This document shows, piece after piece, positions 1 through 5,579 of a DNA stretch of 5,580 nucleotides. Location of the stretch: NCBI GenBank assembly GCA_034436045.1, contig DAOTVZ010000064.1, positions 1 to 5,580 on the forward strand, in the 5' to 3' direction. Under the pieces are notes generated by a model. The model was not told where the DNA came from. It made no database searches and worked only from the letters and a program-made list of their open reading frames with translations. The stretch comes from H111-94 sp034436045. GTDB taxonomy: Bacteria; Chloroflexota; Ktedonobacteria; Ktedonobacterales; Ktedonobacteraceae. Numbering within the stretch: position 1 is the first letter of the stretch; the number at the start of each line of letters is the position of its first letter. The position numbers and the translations under genes are program-made.

Positions 1-1
1 C

Positions 2-151
2 GGCAAGGGTAGTACGTTTCTCTTTACGTTGCGCGCTCTACCGGCCCGTTCTACCCAACCGCTGCTGCCGGATACGGCGTTTTCCTCCACCCAGCTACCG
101 AAGAACACCTCCACTCTCGACGAGAAAATGCCCATTTCCTTTTTACCCTGA
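2..151 (+). CDS. Sensor histidine kinase, C-terminal end only (partial, 5' end outside window)
   Basis: An open frame enters from the left edge and stops at a TGA at 149-151, giving 49 residues. It opens with G-K-G-S-T-F-L-F-T-L, the G2-box and final beta strand of the HATPase_c domain of two-component histidine kinases (usual form GxGSTFxFTLP). This part of the family binds ATP and closes the lid over the nucleotide. After it comes a tail of about 38 residues rich in Ser, Thr and Pro, with no receiver domain or membrane segment. The sensor region, the H-box and any partner response regulator lie outside the window, so neither signal nor target can be given. Family assignment rests on one short but highly characteristic motif. 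A hairpin-type terminator follows about 30 bases after the stop, so this gene probably ends its transcription unit. Confidence 0.8.
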   Translation, partial: GKGSTFLFTLRALPARSTQPLLPDTAFSSTQLPKNTSTLDEKMPISFLP

Positions 152-180
152 GATGGAATATTTCGTCGAGCTTCGTCGCC

Positions 181-198
181 CAGCCGGTCGGCTGTTTT
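181..198 (+). terminator. Rho-independent terminator after the histidine kinase gene
   Basis: CAGCC (181-185) pairs perfectly with GGCTG (190-194) around a GGTC loop, and TTTT follows directly at 195-198. A second T-run (211-217) lies a little downstream. The stem is short but GC-rich, and the position 30 bases past the kinase stop and before the next gene suits an intrinsic terminator. Confidence 0.6.
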
Positions 199-232
199 AC
201 TACTATCCCATTTTTTTGCGCAAGGCGTCACT

Positions 233-574
233 ATGTCGGTGTATCCATTCAACGTAATTATTATTAACCTGTCTGATAGATATCTGAGTAAATGGAGACG
301 AAGCATAATGACAGCCATGCGTGGAGAAGACACCGGCGTCACGCCGAGACAAATTGAAGTTCTGACCTTATTAATACAGCGCGAATGCTGGTTGGTGAGT
401 GAAATAGCCACACAACTAGGTGTGAGTTCGGCGGCAACGACGAAGGCTATCACTCGTCTGGAAAAGCGAGGGTTAGTGACGCGCTCGATAGACTTGATGG
501 ATCGTCGTTGCGTGCAAGTGCGCGTGACACGCGCTGCCCAGGAGATCGTGCGCCAGAGGGCAAGGTCTGTGTGA
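233..574 (+). CDS. MarR-family winged-helix transcriptional regulator, short form
   Basis: The 113-residue product has a MarR-type fold. A helix near residues 13-30 leads to T-P-R-Q-I-E-V-L-T-L-L (residues 37-47). Then come the helix-turn-helix S-E-I-A-T-Q-L-G-V-S-S-A-A-T-T-K-A-I-T-R-L (about 56-76), E-K-R-G-L-V, and the wing with the family's D-R-R motif (residues 90-92) and strand V-Q-V-R-V-T. Family members are usually dimeric repressors of efflux, stress or catabolic genes that release DNA on binding a phenolic ligand or on oxidation. Most are 135-160 residues; this one stops about 15 residues after the wing, so the long C-terminal dimerisation helix is essentially missing. The start is uncertain. 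ATG 233 has only a weak AAGG upstream but keeps the N-terminal helix. ATG 308 has a better GGAGA at 294-298 but would give 88 residues without that helix; I prefer 233. No target operon is evident, since the downstream gene is convergent. Confidence 0.8.
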   Translation: MSVYPFNVIIINLSDRYLSKWRRSIMTAMRGEDTGVTPRQIEVLTLLIQRECWLVSEIATQLGVSSAATTKAITRLEKRGLVTRSIDLMDRRCVQVRVTRAAQEIVRQRARSV

Positions 575-593
575 GGTGTTGGATATGAGCTGA

Positions 594-613
594 GCGCGGG
601 AGCTTCCCCGCGC
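594..613. terminator. GC-rich hairpin between convergent genes, possible bidirectional terminator
   Basis: GCGCGGG (594-600) and CCCGCGC (607-613) form a perfect 7-bp stem with a 6-base loop, in the 43-bp gap between the MarR-type gene and the oppositely oriented sigma factor gene. No proper T-run follows on either strand, so this is a weak intrinsic terminator at best. The position between two stop codons is the main argument. Confidence 0.4.
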
Positions 614-617
614 CGGT

Positions 618-1427
618 TCAGGCTCCCTTTCGTTCTTGCGCGACCTGCGATGTCTCTTTCGGTGACGCCGTTTTTACGTACCCCCTTGCTTTTGCGTATT
701 CCCACAGCGATTTTTGCAACTGGCGTCGGGCGCGCGAGATGCGGCTCATGACCGTCCCGATGGGGATTTGCAACGTCTCAGCAATCTCCTTGTATGACAT
801 ACCCTCTATATCCGCCAGAATCACGGCCATGCGGAAATTAGGGGGAAGCTCGCTAAGCGCTTTATACACATCTTCGTCCAGGTACTGGCTCAGCACCTCT
901 TCCTCGGCTCCCACGCTCAACTCCTGCCCGCTCAGGTCGCGGATACGGTTGTAGATGTAGAAATCCTCGCCTTCCGGTAATGTTGTGGTCACCGGATGGG
1001 TCGCCTGCTTGCGATAGCGATTGATGGCCGAGGTATTGAGGATACGGAAGAGCCAGGCGCGGAGATTTGTCCCGCGCTGGTAGCTGTTAGAGAAGCGAAA
1101 GGCTTTGAGCATGGTTTCTTGCACCAGGTCTTCGGCCTCCTGGGGATTATTGGTCATGCGCAAAGCAGTTCGATACAGGCTATCCAGTTGCGCCAGCACG
1201 CCCGCTTCAAAATCCTCTGACGGCCCATTGCCCTCAGTAGGGGGTGCGACCTCCGCTTCCGCAGGCAGGTCTATAGGAACTTCGGCCTCTTCCGCAGGCA
1301 GGTCTATAGGAACCTCGGCCTCTTCCGTCGGCAAGTTCATAGGAACTTCAGCCATTACTTCGGTTTGAGGTTGGTTCTCGATAGAGGGTAAGGGCTGTGC
1401 TTTGTCAACGTGTGGCTGATCTGACAT
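618..1427 (-). CDS. ECF sigma factor, SigR/SigH-like (ECF12 type), with acidic repeat N-terminus
   Basis: An RNA polymerase sigma-70 factor of the extracytoplasmic-function class. Numbering from the chosen ATG at 1427 (269 residues), sigma region 2 spans about 78-143, with A-L-R-M-T-N-N-P-Q-E-A-E-D-L-V-Q-E-T and the region 2.4-like segment N-L-R-A-W-L-F-R-I-L-N-T. Region 4 spans about 184-240, with L-P-P-N-F-R-M-A-V, D-I-E-G-M-S-Y-K-E-I-A and the recognition helix I-P-I-G-T-V-M-S-R-I. This wording is typical of actinobacterial SigR/SigH, which drive thiol and heat stress genes and are held by a zinc anti-sigma factor; such a gene sits divergently at 1623. The frame stays open back to 1517, but ATG 1427 is preferred: GAGGAG lies at 1440-1445, and the sequence upstream of it resembles a leader. 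Unusual: residues 1-72 are an acidic, Pro-rich extension, and residues 27-58 are an 11-residue tandem repeat (EVPxxLPxEEA). Typical SigR proteins are about 190-230 residues. Family placement is firm; the exact signal is inferred. Confidence 0.9.
   Translation of the reverse strand: MSDQPHVDKAQPLPSIENQPQTEVMAEVPMNLPTEEAEVPIDLPAEEAEVPIDLPAEAEVAPPTEGNGPSEDFEAGVLAQLDSLYRTALRMTNNPQEAEDLVQETMLKAFRFSNSYQRGTNLRAWLFRILNTSAINRYRKQATHPVTTTLPEGEDFYIYNRIRDLSGQELSVGAEEEVLSQYLDEDVYKALSELPPNFRMAVILADIEGMSYKEIAETLQIPIGTVMSRISRARRQLQKSLWEYAKARGYVKTASPKETSQVAQERKGA
1261..1359. repeat. Tandem 33-bp repeat, about three units, inside the sigma factor gene
   Basis: Units 1261-1293 and 1294-1326 differ at a single base out of 33 (T/C at 1281/1314). 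A third unit, 1327-1359, is clearly related but degenerate. The period is a multiple of three, so copy changes keep the frame. It encodes the 11-residue unit EVPIDLPAEEA on the minus strand, adding acidic, Pro-containing segments ahead of sigma region 2. The near identity of two units, including silent positions, points to recent duplication. Confidence 0.9.
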
Positions 1428-1488
1428 GAAGTAAATTCTCTCCTCTAACCAGGCTTCCCTGTGATTGCGATTTGTCACTACAACCTTT

Positions 1489-1494
1489 AGTATA
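1489..1494 (-). promoter_or_regulatory. Candidate -10 element (TATACT) for the sigma factor gene
   Basis: The minus strand reads TATACT here, five of six bases of the housekeeping -10 consensus and about 60 bases upstream of the preferred ATG at 1427. No good -35 hexamer sits 16-18 bp upstream, so the call is weak. If real, the longer start at 1517 would lie upstream of the transcript and could not be used. Confidence 0.3.
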
Positions 1495-1540
1495 CCATGT
1501 GACTGCAACCCGATCATATAGCACTGCTGTATGGCCTATG

Positions 1541-1567
1541 GGAATGAAAGTCCCCTCCTATTCTGTT
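1541..1567 (+). promoter_or_regulatory. SigR-type ECF promoter driving the anti-sigma gene
   Basis: GGAAT (1541-1545, preceded by G at 1540) and GTT (1565-1567) are 19 bp apart. This matches the SigR/SigH promoter pattern known from actinomycetes (GGAAT, 18-19 bp, GTT). It lies on the strand of the anti-sigma gene and would start transcription around 1573-1577, leaving a leader of about 45-50 bases. The short inverted repeat ATTCT-GTT-AGAAT (1560-1572) is centred on the -10. No equivalent GGAAT/GTT pair was found facing the sigma gene. Together with the encoded SigR-like factor this suggests autoregulation of the anti-sigma gene. Confidence 0.55.
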
Positions 1568-1622
1568 AGAATGAACAGGTAACGTGACGAGCCTGTGTGA
1601 ACCGATGTAGGAGAAGGATTTT

Positions 1623-1931
1623 ATGGAGTGTATGAATTGCGTTGAGACGGCTGCTCGCCTGCATCTCTATCTTGATCGTGAACTCTCCGGCGAGGAAATT
1701 ACGATAGTGCAGCAACATCTCGAAGATTGCCCTCACTGTCAATGTCGTTTTCATGTCGATATCAGTATTAAGCGGCTCATTCATGAGCGATGTAGAATGC
1801 AGCAGGCCCCGGAGCATCTGCGAGCCGCTATTCTGCGTATAGCTCGTATGCCCAGGCAGGAACTCCAGGCACTCGACCCTACGCTCGTACTGGAACTGCG
1901 GAATGATCTGGAGTGCGAAGATTGCCCGTAA
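1623..1931 (+). CDS. RsrA-like zinc-binding anti-sigma factor (ZAS family)
   Basis: This 102-residue soluble protein probably binds and blocks the divergently encoded ECF sigma factor in the cytoplasm. It carries the ZAS signature H32-x3-C36-x2-C39. Aligned with Streptomyces RsrA at an offset of five residues, C6, H32, C36 and C39 match RsrA C11, H37, C41 and C44, the zinc and redox-switch positions; C57 matches RsrA C62. The segment L-H-L-Y-L-D-R-E-L (13-21) and the later A-P-E-H-L-R (62-67) are also RsrA-like. In that family, oxidation forms a disulfide, zinc is lost and sigma is released. Unusual: extra cysteines C3 and C41, and a C-terminal C98-E-D-C101-P. The start is supported by AGGAG and AAGGA at 1609-1618. 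The gene is divergent from its likely partner rather than downstream of it, and is preceded by a SigR-type promoter. The redox role is inferred from the motif. Confidence 0.87.
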   Translation: MECMNCVETAARLHLYLDRELSGEEITIVQQHLEDCPHCQCRFHVDISIKRLIHERCRMQQAPEHLRAAILRIARMPRQELQALDPTLVLELRNDLECEDCP

Positions 1932-1990
1932 ATGAGAGCAGGAATTGCCGATACAACGAAAGCGCCGTGTGGCTTTATCCTGCTCATTTT
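1931..1990. terminator. Bulged-stem terminator between convergent anti-sigma and ccdA genes
   Basis: AATGAG (1931-1936) plus CAGGA (1939-1943) pair with TCCTG (1978-1982) plus CTCATT (1983-1988). The result is an 11-bp stem with a 2-base bulge. The loop contains a nested hairpin, AAAGC (1959-1963) with GCTTT (1972-1976). T residues at 1987-1990 follow on the + strand, and the minus strand also has a short T-rich exit. The structure fills the gap between two stop codons and overlaps the ccdA stop, so it probably serves both genes. Confidence 0.5.
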
Positions 1991-2714
1991 ATATCGGCAG
2001 ACCAGCGCTGAAGTAGGCGTTGAGATAGGTGAGCAGATTGAAGAAGATCATGATGCCTACGAGAATCATGATAATGCCCGTGCCAATCTCAATCTTGCCC
2101 AGGTGAGGCTTTAACCATTTTAATAGCTTGCCGCTCTGATCAACGCCCAGGCCCAGCAGCAGGAAGGGGATGCCCAGGCCAAGCGAATAGGCCAGCAGTA
2201 GCAGCACTCCTTGACGGAGTGTGGCGGCGTTGGCGGCCAGAGCGAGAATCGGGCCAAGAATGACGCCGATGCAGGGTGTCCAGCCGATGGCGAAAATAAT
2301 GCCAATCAGCAATGTGGCCGGATAACTCGGACGGCTGGGATGAAATTCAAAGCGTTTCTGCCAGTAGAGCAGTGGAATCTTAAGTATCCCTGCCAGATGC
2401 AGGCCGATCACGATGAGCAGCACTCCACCGATCTCCCTCACCAGCACCTGGTTCATGTTGAGGAAACTGCCCAGCGTGCTGGCGGTGGCACCCAGGGCCA
2501 CGAAGGCCAGTGTAAACCCGATTACGAAGACGCTCGCGTGCAGAAATGTCATCAGGCGCGGAGCCGGTTGATGGGGGTCAGGAGCAGCTTGATAGACTCC
2601 CTGTCCGACCAACTGGGCCAGGTAAATCGGCACCAGTGGTAGCACGCAGGGCGATAAAAAGGATACCAGCCCGGCGACAAAGGCAACACCAATGTTCAAC
2701 TGCGATGGGTTCAT
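1989..2714 (-). CDS. ccdA: CcdA-type thiol:disulfide interchange membrane protein
   Basis: The product is 241 residues from the ATG at 2714, normal for CcdA, the membrane core that passes electrons from cytoplasmic thioredoxin to extracytoplasmic thioredoxin-like proteins (cytochrome c maturation, disulfide repair). Six hydrophobic segments are visible, at about 7-29, 55-78, 92-112, 133-160, 166-190 and 207-229. The two redox cysteines sit in the expected motifs: C23 in F-L-S-P-C-V-L-P-L-V-P and C148 in G-W-T-P-C-I-G. The frame is open upstream to 2834, but that start would overlap the preceding gene and add a polar, non-conserved 40 residues. ATG 2714 has a GGGGGTG ribosome site at 2723-2729. 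The gene follows the HEAT-repeat gene after 71 bp, with its own candidate promoter, and converges on the anti-sigma gene. No thioredoxin-like partner or cytochrome c gene is in the window. Proximity to a redox-type anti-sigma factor suggests, but does not prove, a shared thiol-stress role. Confidence 0.92.
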   Translation of the reverse strand: MNPSQLNIGVAFVAGLVSFLSPCVLPLVPIYLAQLVGQGVYQAAPDPHQPAPRLMTFLHASVFVIGFTLAFVALGATASTLGSFLNMNQVLVREIGGVLLIVIGLHLAGILKIPLLYWQKRFEFHPSRPSYPATLLIGIIFAIGWTPCIGVILGPILALAANAATLRQGVLLLLAYSLGLGIPFLLLGLGVDQSGKLLKWLKPHLGKIEIGTGIIMILVGIMIFFNLLTYLNAYFSAGLPI

Positions 2715-2774
2715 CGAAACAACACCCCCGAAAAAAGGTACTCCAGGACGTTTAGCTTGCCCCTTCTCCTCTCT

Positions 2775-2803
2775 AGTATAGTGGGTTACGTCGGACTGTG
2801 CAA
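2775..2803 (-). promoter_or_regulatory. Candidate housekeeping promoter for ccdA
   Basis: On the minus strand TTGCAC (2798-2803), a 17-bp spacer and TATACT (2775-2780) are laid out like a sigma-70 promoter. The -10 is five of six and the -35 three of six to consensus. It overlaps the last codons and stop of the HEAT-repeat gene and lies about 60 bp before the ccdA ATG. It would let ccdA be expressed independently of the upstream gene. Confidence 0.42.
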
Positions 2804-4576
2804 ATGTTTTTTGTGACGTTCGGCCTGGCTCCATTTTTTGAGCGCGTTACAGGCATGCTGCGTGAGACTGCTACGCTGTGCCGCATCCCCTGTATGATAA
2901 TAACTCAGTTCACGTGCGATATACGTGATAAGCGGTACATTATAGACTACCATGCGCTCCAGGGCACTAAAGGCGCTTTCAGCGACGGCCTCATCCGTAT
3001 CGAGCAGAGCTTGAAGCAGGTCTGGAAGAGCCTGGTGCAGCATTACCTCTCCATAAACCATTGCCACGCTGCTGCGCACATGACTATTTGGGTCATGGCG
3101 AAGTAGTGGACGCATTTGCATGTACAGGAGCGGCACCTGTTGATGCGTCGGATCGAGCAGGCCGAGTAACTCAACCGCGCGCTGGCGTACCAGGGGACTG
3201 GCGCTATGTAATAGCTCACCGGAGTGCCCATCCTCCAATATATCGGCGCTCAATGCATGCCATATGCGCTTTTGTCCCTGTGCACGCGCGCGCCACAGCA
3301 GGTAGGTTAGCGAATCCAAAATGGTAATTTGTACCTCTTCGTCAGGATGATGCAAGCTATGCAGCAACCAGCGTGTAATCTTGCTCCGCGTGGTGGCGCG
3401 TAAGGCATCAGGGAGCAGGCGCAGGCTCTCCAGCGCTTCCAGATACCCAGGGTGATCGTCCGTCAGAAGGACGGTGCCGAGAACCGCCGTGACATACTCG
3501 CCGCCGATGGCGACCAGCGTATAACACGCCTGACGCCGCAGTTCGGCCTGCGCGGAGCGTAAAAATGGCACGATATCGGTAAGCAGTCCCTGTTGAACGA
3601 TGAGAGAACGCAAGGGCGGGCGGCGTGCCATCTCTTCCAGCGCCGCCAGCACGTGTTGCTGAACCTGGTGCACGCTATCCCGCAGCATGGCACCCAGCGT
3701 TTGCACGGTTGAGGGCAGTTTAATATGACGTAGCGCCCGTGCCGCCAGCAGGGCAATCTCCGCGTTGAAATCGTATAGCAGGGAGAGCAATTGTTGCGCC
3801 AGACGCTCCTGCTGCGTCTCGCTTAATGGCAATGCGATCTCAGTAGCCAGAATAAAGGCCGCCGCTCGTCGTACCTCCTCTGGCGCAGCGACGTCCGCAA
3901 GTTGCGTGAGAACCTCAATCCCACTGCTTTCACCGCTGATGAGCAATGTATATGAGACGGTCAGGCGAATCTGATACGCTTCCCATTCGCCCTGATGTTC
4001 CTTGAGGAGCGCGAGTGTGGACGGTGTAAGTGTCTCCCGACTGGCACGGGTAGCCAGTGCCATCGAGGCGGCGTAACGCACTGTCATCCAGGGTGACTGC
4101 AAGCCCTCACATAGCAGGGCTTCGTAATTCTCCTCCACGTGTAGATTGGTCGCTTCAATCACACAAATCCATAGCACCGGCCCTGGCAGGGTGTGCAGTA
4201 CCGGGTGTTGCAGTAACAGGTCGAGACGCACCTGAGCCTTTTGCGCGAGATGAAAGAGAAGACGGCTACAATGTTCATATTGTGGTGGCCACCAGGGCCA
4301 CGAAGGCGCGGTAATCTCCTGCGCATTACTCAGTGTGCTAAGCAAGAGCGGGAGAATAGCAGGCCCTTGACGTGCCAGGCGGCGTACCGCACGAACGCGG
4401 GTGGCGTGTTCGGTGTCCGGCCCCAGCAGCAAGGTCAACGCGGCCCGTGTGTTCTCATGGATGTTCTCCTGTGCAGGAAAGACAGAAAATGCTGCAACTG
4501 GATCAGAAGTTTTTATATAATGATGGGCTTGTTGTGCTTGATCCTGATGGCGTATATGCTTATTGAGTTTATTCAT
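2786..4576 (-). CDS. Large HEAT-repeat protein of unknown role
   Basis: The product is about 596 residues and almost entirely predicted paired amphipathic helices. It has no signal peptide and no membrane span, so it is probably cytoplasmic. HEAT-like units are clearest at about 57-83 (V-R-A-V-R-R-L), 164-176 (V-R-Y-A-A-S-M-A-L), 232-246 (E-V-R-R-A-A-A-F-I-L), 271-287, 303-317, 343-358 (L-R-R-Q-A-C-Y-T-L-V-A-I), 412-428, 462-474 (V-R-Q-R-A-V-E-L-L-G-L-L), 498-512 and 528-542. Such superhelical scaffolds bind proteins or phycobilin lyase-type partners; no catalytic motif is seen. A Trp/Pro-rich stretch P-S-W-P-W-W-P-P-Q-Y (91-100) breaks the helical pattern and may be a lineage-specific element. 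ATG 4576 is preferred over ATG 4588 because GGTGGAAG lies just before it, while 4588 has no ribosome site. The C-terminus is basic (H-K-K-H). It sits between a Ser/Thr kinase gene and ccdA, all on the minus strand. I cannot assign a function. Confidence 0.85.
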   Translation of the reverse strand: MNKLNKHIRHQDQAQQAHHYIKTSDPVAAFSVFPAQENIHENTRAALTLLLGPDTEHATRVRAVRRLARQGPAILPLLLSTLSNAQEITAPSWPWWPPQYEHCSRLLFHLAQKAQVRLDLLLQHPVLHTLPGPVLWICVIEATNLHVEENYEALLCEGLQSPWMTVRYAASMALATRASRETLTPSTLALLKEHQGEWEAYQIRLTVSYTLLISGESSGIEVLTQLADVAAPEEVRRAAAFILATEIALPLSETQQERLAQQLLSLLYDFNAEIALLAARALRHIKLPSTVQTLGAMLRDSVHQVQQHVLAALEEMARRPPLRSLIVQQGLLTDIVPFLRSAQAELRRQACYTLVAIGGEYVTAVLGTVLLTDDHPGYLEALESLRLLPDALRATTRSKITRWLLHSLHHPDEEVQITILDSLTYLLWRARAQGQKRIWHALSADILEDGHSGELLHSASPLVRQRAVELLGLLDPTHQQVPLLYMQMRPLLRHDPNSHVRSSVAMVYGEVMLHQALPDLLQALLDTDEAVAESAFSALERMVVYNVPLITYIARELSYYHTGDAAQRSSLTQHACNALKKWSQAERHKKHLHSPT

Positions 4577-4703
4577 TACTTCCACCATAGTAAAATACTA
4601 TTTTATTTTATTTATAGCGGACTCTACCAAATCGGCTTCTGAACCATAGTGGACTACTGCTATAGTGTAGATGGAATTGCGAATAATGCTGATAGCGCTA
4701 AGA
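4577..4703 (-). promoter_or_regulatory. Intergenic leader of the HEAT-repeat gene, AT-rich with a palindrome
   Basis: The 127 bp between the kinase stop and the HEAT-repeat start end in a strongly AT-rich block (4588-4616) that holds TATAAA (minus strand, 4611-4616). They also contain the perfect inverted repeat TAAAATA-C-TATTTTA (4591-4605), just upstream of the ribosome site. ACCATAGT occurs twice (4584-4591 and 4643-4650). No -35 hexamer at correct spacing was found, so the promoter position is not fixed. No convincing terminator for the kinase gene is visible here. Confidence 0.35.
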
Positions 4704-5579
4704 TCAAGCCTGTTTTTGTGGAGCGGAGCGCGGGCGCAGCCAGCGCGTGAACTGTCCCCAGAACGAGTGGTTTGCCTGCTCCTCCGGTTGCTTTTCAGAG
4801 GGAGAAGTTACTGGTGGCGGTGTAGCGGTTGTGTCCCTGTATTCACGATAGACTTTTATTGTGCCGACAGGGGGATAAGATTCCGTTGTTGGAACCTGTG
4901 TGGCAGCGGTGTCGGTATGAGCCGTTGGTGGAATGTGTTGTGTCGGCCTTGCATCATGGACAGAGGTATCCTGCGCAAGCAGACGCTTCTGTTGTGGGCG
5001 CTTGGGGGGATGAATGACGACAGGTGTACGTCCTGCTTGTGGAAATGAAGTTTTTGTTACTCCAGTTTTGCTAAGGGGTGGTAGCGCGGGGGGGTGCAGG
5101 TGCAGGCTGCGCAGATGTTCGGCGAGCAGGCGTGCCTCTGTGTAGCGCTGGTCGCGGTTCCGTGCCATCGCGTTCAGAATGATCTGCTCCAGTTCTGGAG
5201 AAAGTTCCGGGTTGTAGACACTGGGGGGGTGTAGTGGGCCACCGGTAATGGCTTGCGTCAATTCTGGCATCGAGCGACCGGTGAAGGGGCGATGGCCACT
5301 GACCATCTCATAGAGGACGACGCCCAGTGCATAGATATCGCTGCGGTTATCAAGAGTCTGGCCCCAGATTTGTTCCGGCGAAGCATAATAGATGCTACCG
5401 ACCAGCGTTTTGGCGACGGTGATGCGCTGATAGCCGGTCGCGCGGGCGAGGCCAAAGTCCATCACTTTGATCTTGCCCCAGCGGTTGAGCATCAGATTCT
5501 CCGGTTTGATGTCGCGGTGGATGACGTGCCGTTCGCTGTAGGCACAGTCCAGCGCGTCGGCAATCTGTGCTGCGTACTC
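4704..5579 (-). CDS. Hanks-type Ser/Thr protein kinase, C-terminal part (partial, 5' end outside window)
   Basis: The frame enters from the right edge in mid-domain and gives 291 residues to a TGA at 4704-4706. Visible catalytic elements, numbered from the first complete codon, are the catalytic loop H-R-D-I-K-P-E-N (21-28, catalytic D23, K25, N28), the metal-binding D-F-G (41-43), the activation segment ending in A-S-P-E (66-69), S-D-I-Y-A-L-G (80-86) and the structural Arg in R-D-Q-R-Y (145). All key residues present are intact, so this should be an active kinase that phosphorylates Ser/Thr on partner proteins. The kinase domain ends near residue 160. The remaining ~130 residues are Pro/Thr/Gln-rich and look disordered, with no membrane span, PASTA or other sensor domain; the last 20 hold an aromatic/basic patch (F-W-G-Q-F-T-R-W-L-R-P-R) that could contact a membrane or partner. 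The ATP-binding loop and start lie outside the window. Substrates are unknown. Confidence 0.93.
   Translation of the reverse strand, partial: EYAAQIADALDCAYSERHVIHRDIKPENLMLNRWGKIKVMDFGLARATGYQRITVAKTLVGSIYYASPEQIWGQTLDNRSDIYALGVVLYEMVSGHRPFTGRSMPELTQAITGGPLHPPSVYNPELSPELEQIILNAMARNRDQRYTEARLLAEHLRSLHLHPPALPPLSKTGVTKTSFPQAGRTPVVIHPPKRPQQKRLLAQDTSVHDARPTQHIPPTAHTDTAATQVPTTESYPPVGTIKVYREYRDTTATPPPVTSPSEKQPEEQANHSFWGQFTRWLRPRSAPQKQA

Noticed and set aside
278..285. AGATATCT palindrome upstream of ATG 308, as a MarR operator
   Set aside because: Only 8 bp, and it falls inside the coding region if ATG 233 is the start. MarR operators are usually longer and promoter-linked.
1428..1517. 30-residue N-terminal extension of the sigma factor from ATG 1517
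   Set aside because: It spans the candidate -10 element and a leader-like region, while ATG 1427 has a GAGGAG ribosome site. The extension is polar and not sigma-like.
2211..2642. 143-codon open frame on the + strand
   Set aside because: It lies wholly antisense to ccdA, whose six membrane segments and paired cysteines are convincing. The + product is low-complexity and resembles no family.
2715..2834. 40-residue N-terminal extension of CcdA from ATG 2834
   Set aside because: It overlaps the 3' end of the HEAT-repeat gene and covers the candidate promoter. The membrane protein proper begins at ATG 2714 with a typical CcdA N-terminus.
4283..4292. Palindrome GGTGGCCACC
   Set aside because: It lies inside the HEAT-repeat coding region, where it encodes the W-W-P-P segment on the minus strand. 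Nothing suggests an operator role.
4241..4642. 133-codon open frame on the + strand, ending in a hydrophobic segment
   Set aside because: Most of it is antisense to the HEAT-repeat gene. The hydrophobic end comes from the AT-rich intergenic block, and there is no ribosome site.
4671..5048. 125-codon open frame on the + strand
   Set aside because: Antisense to the Pro/Thr-rich kinase tail. The composition is Trp/Cys/Arg-rich, as expected of a shadow frame.
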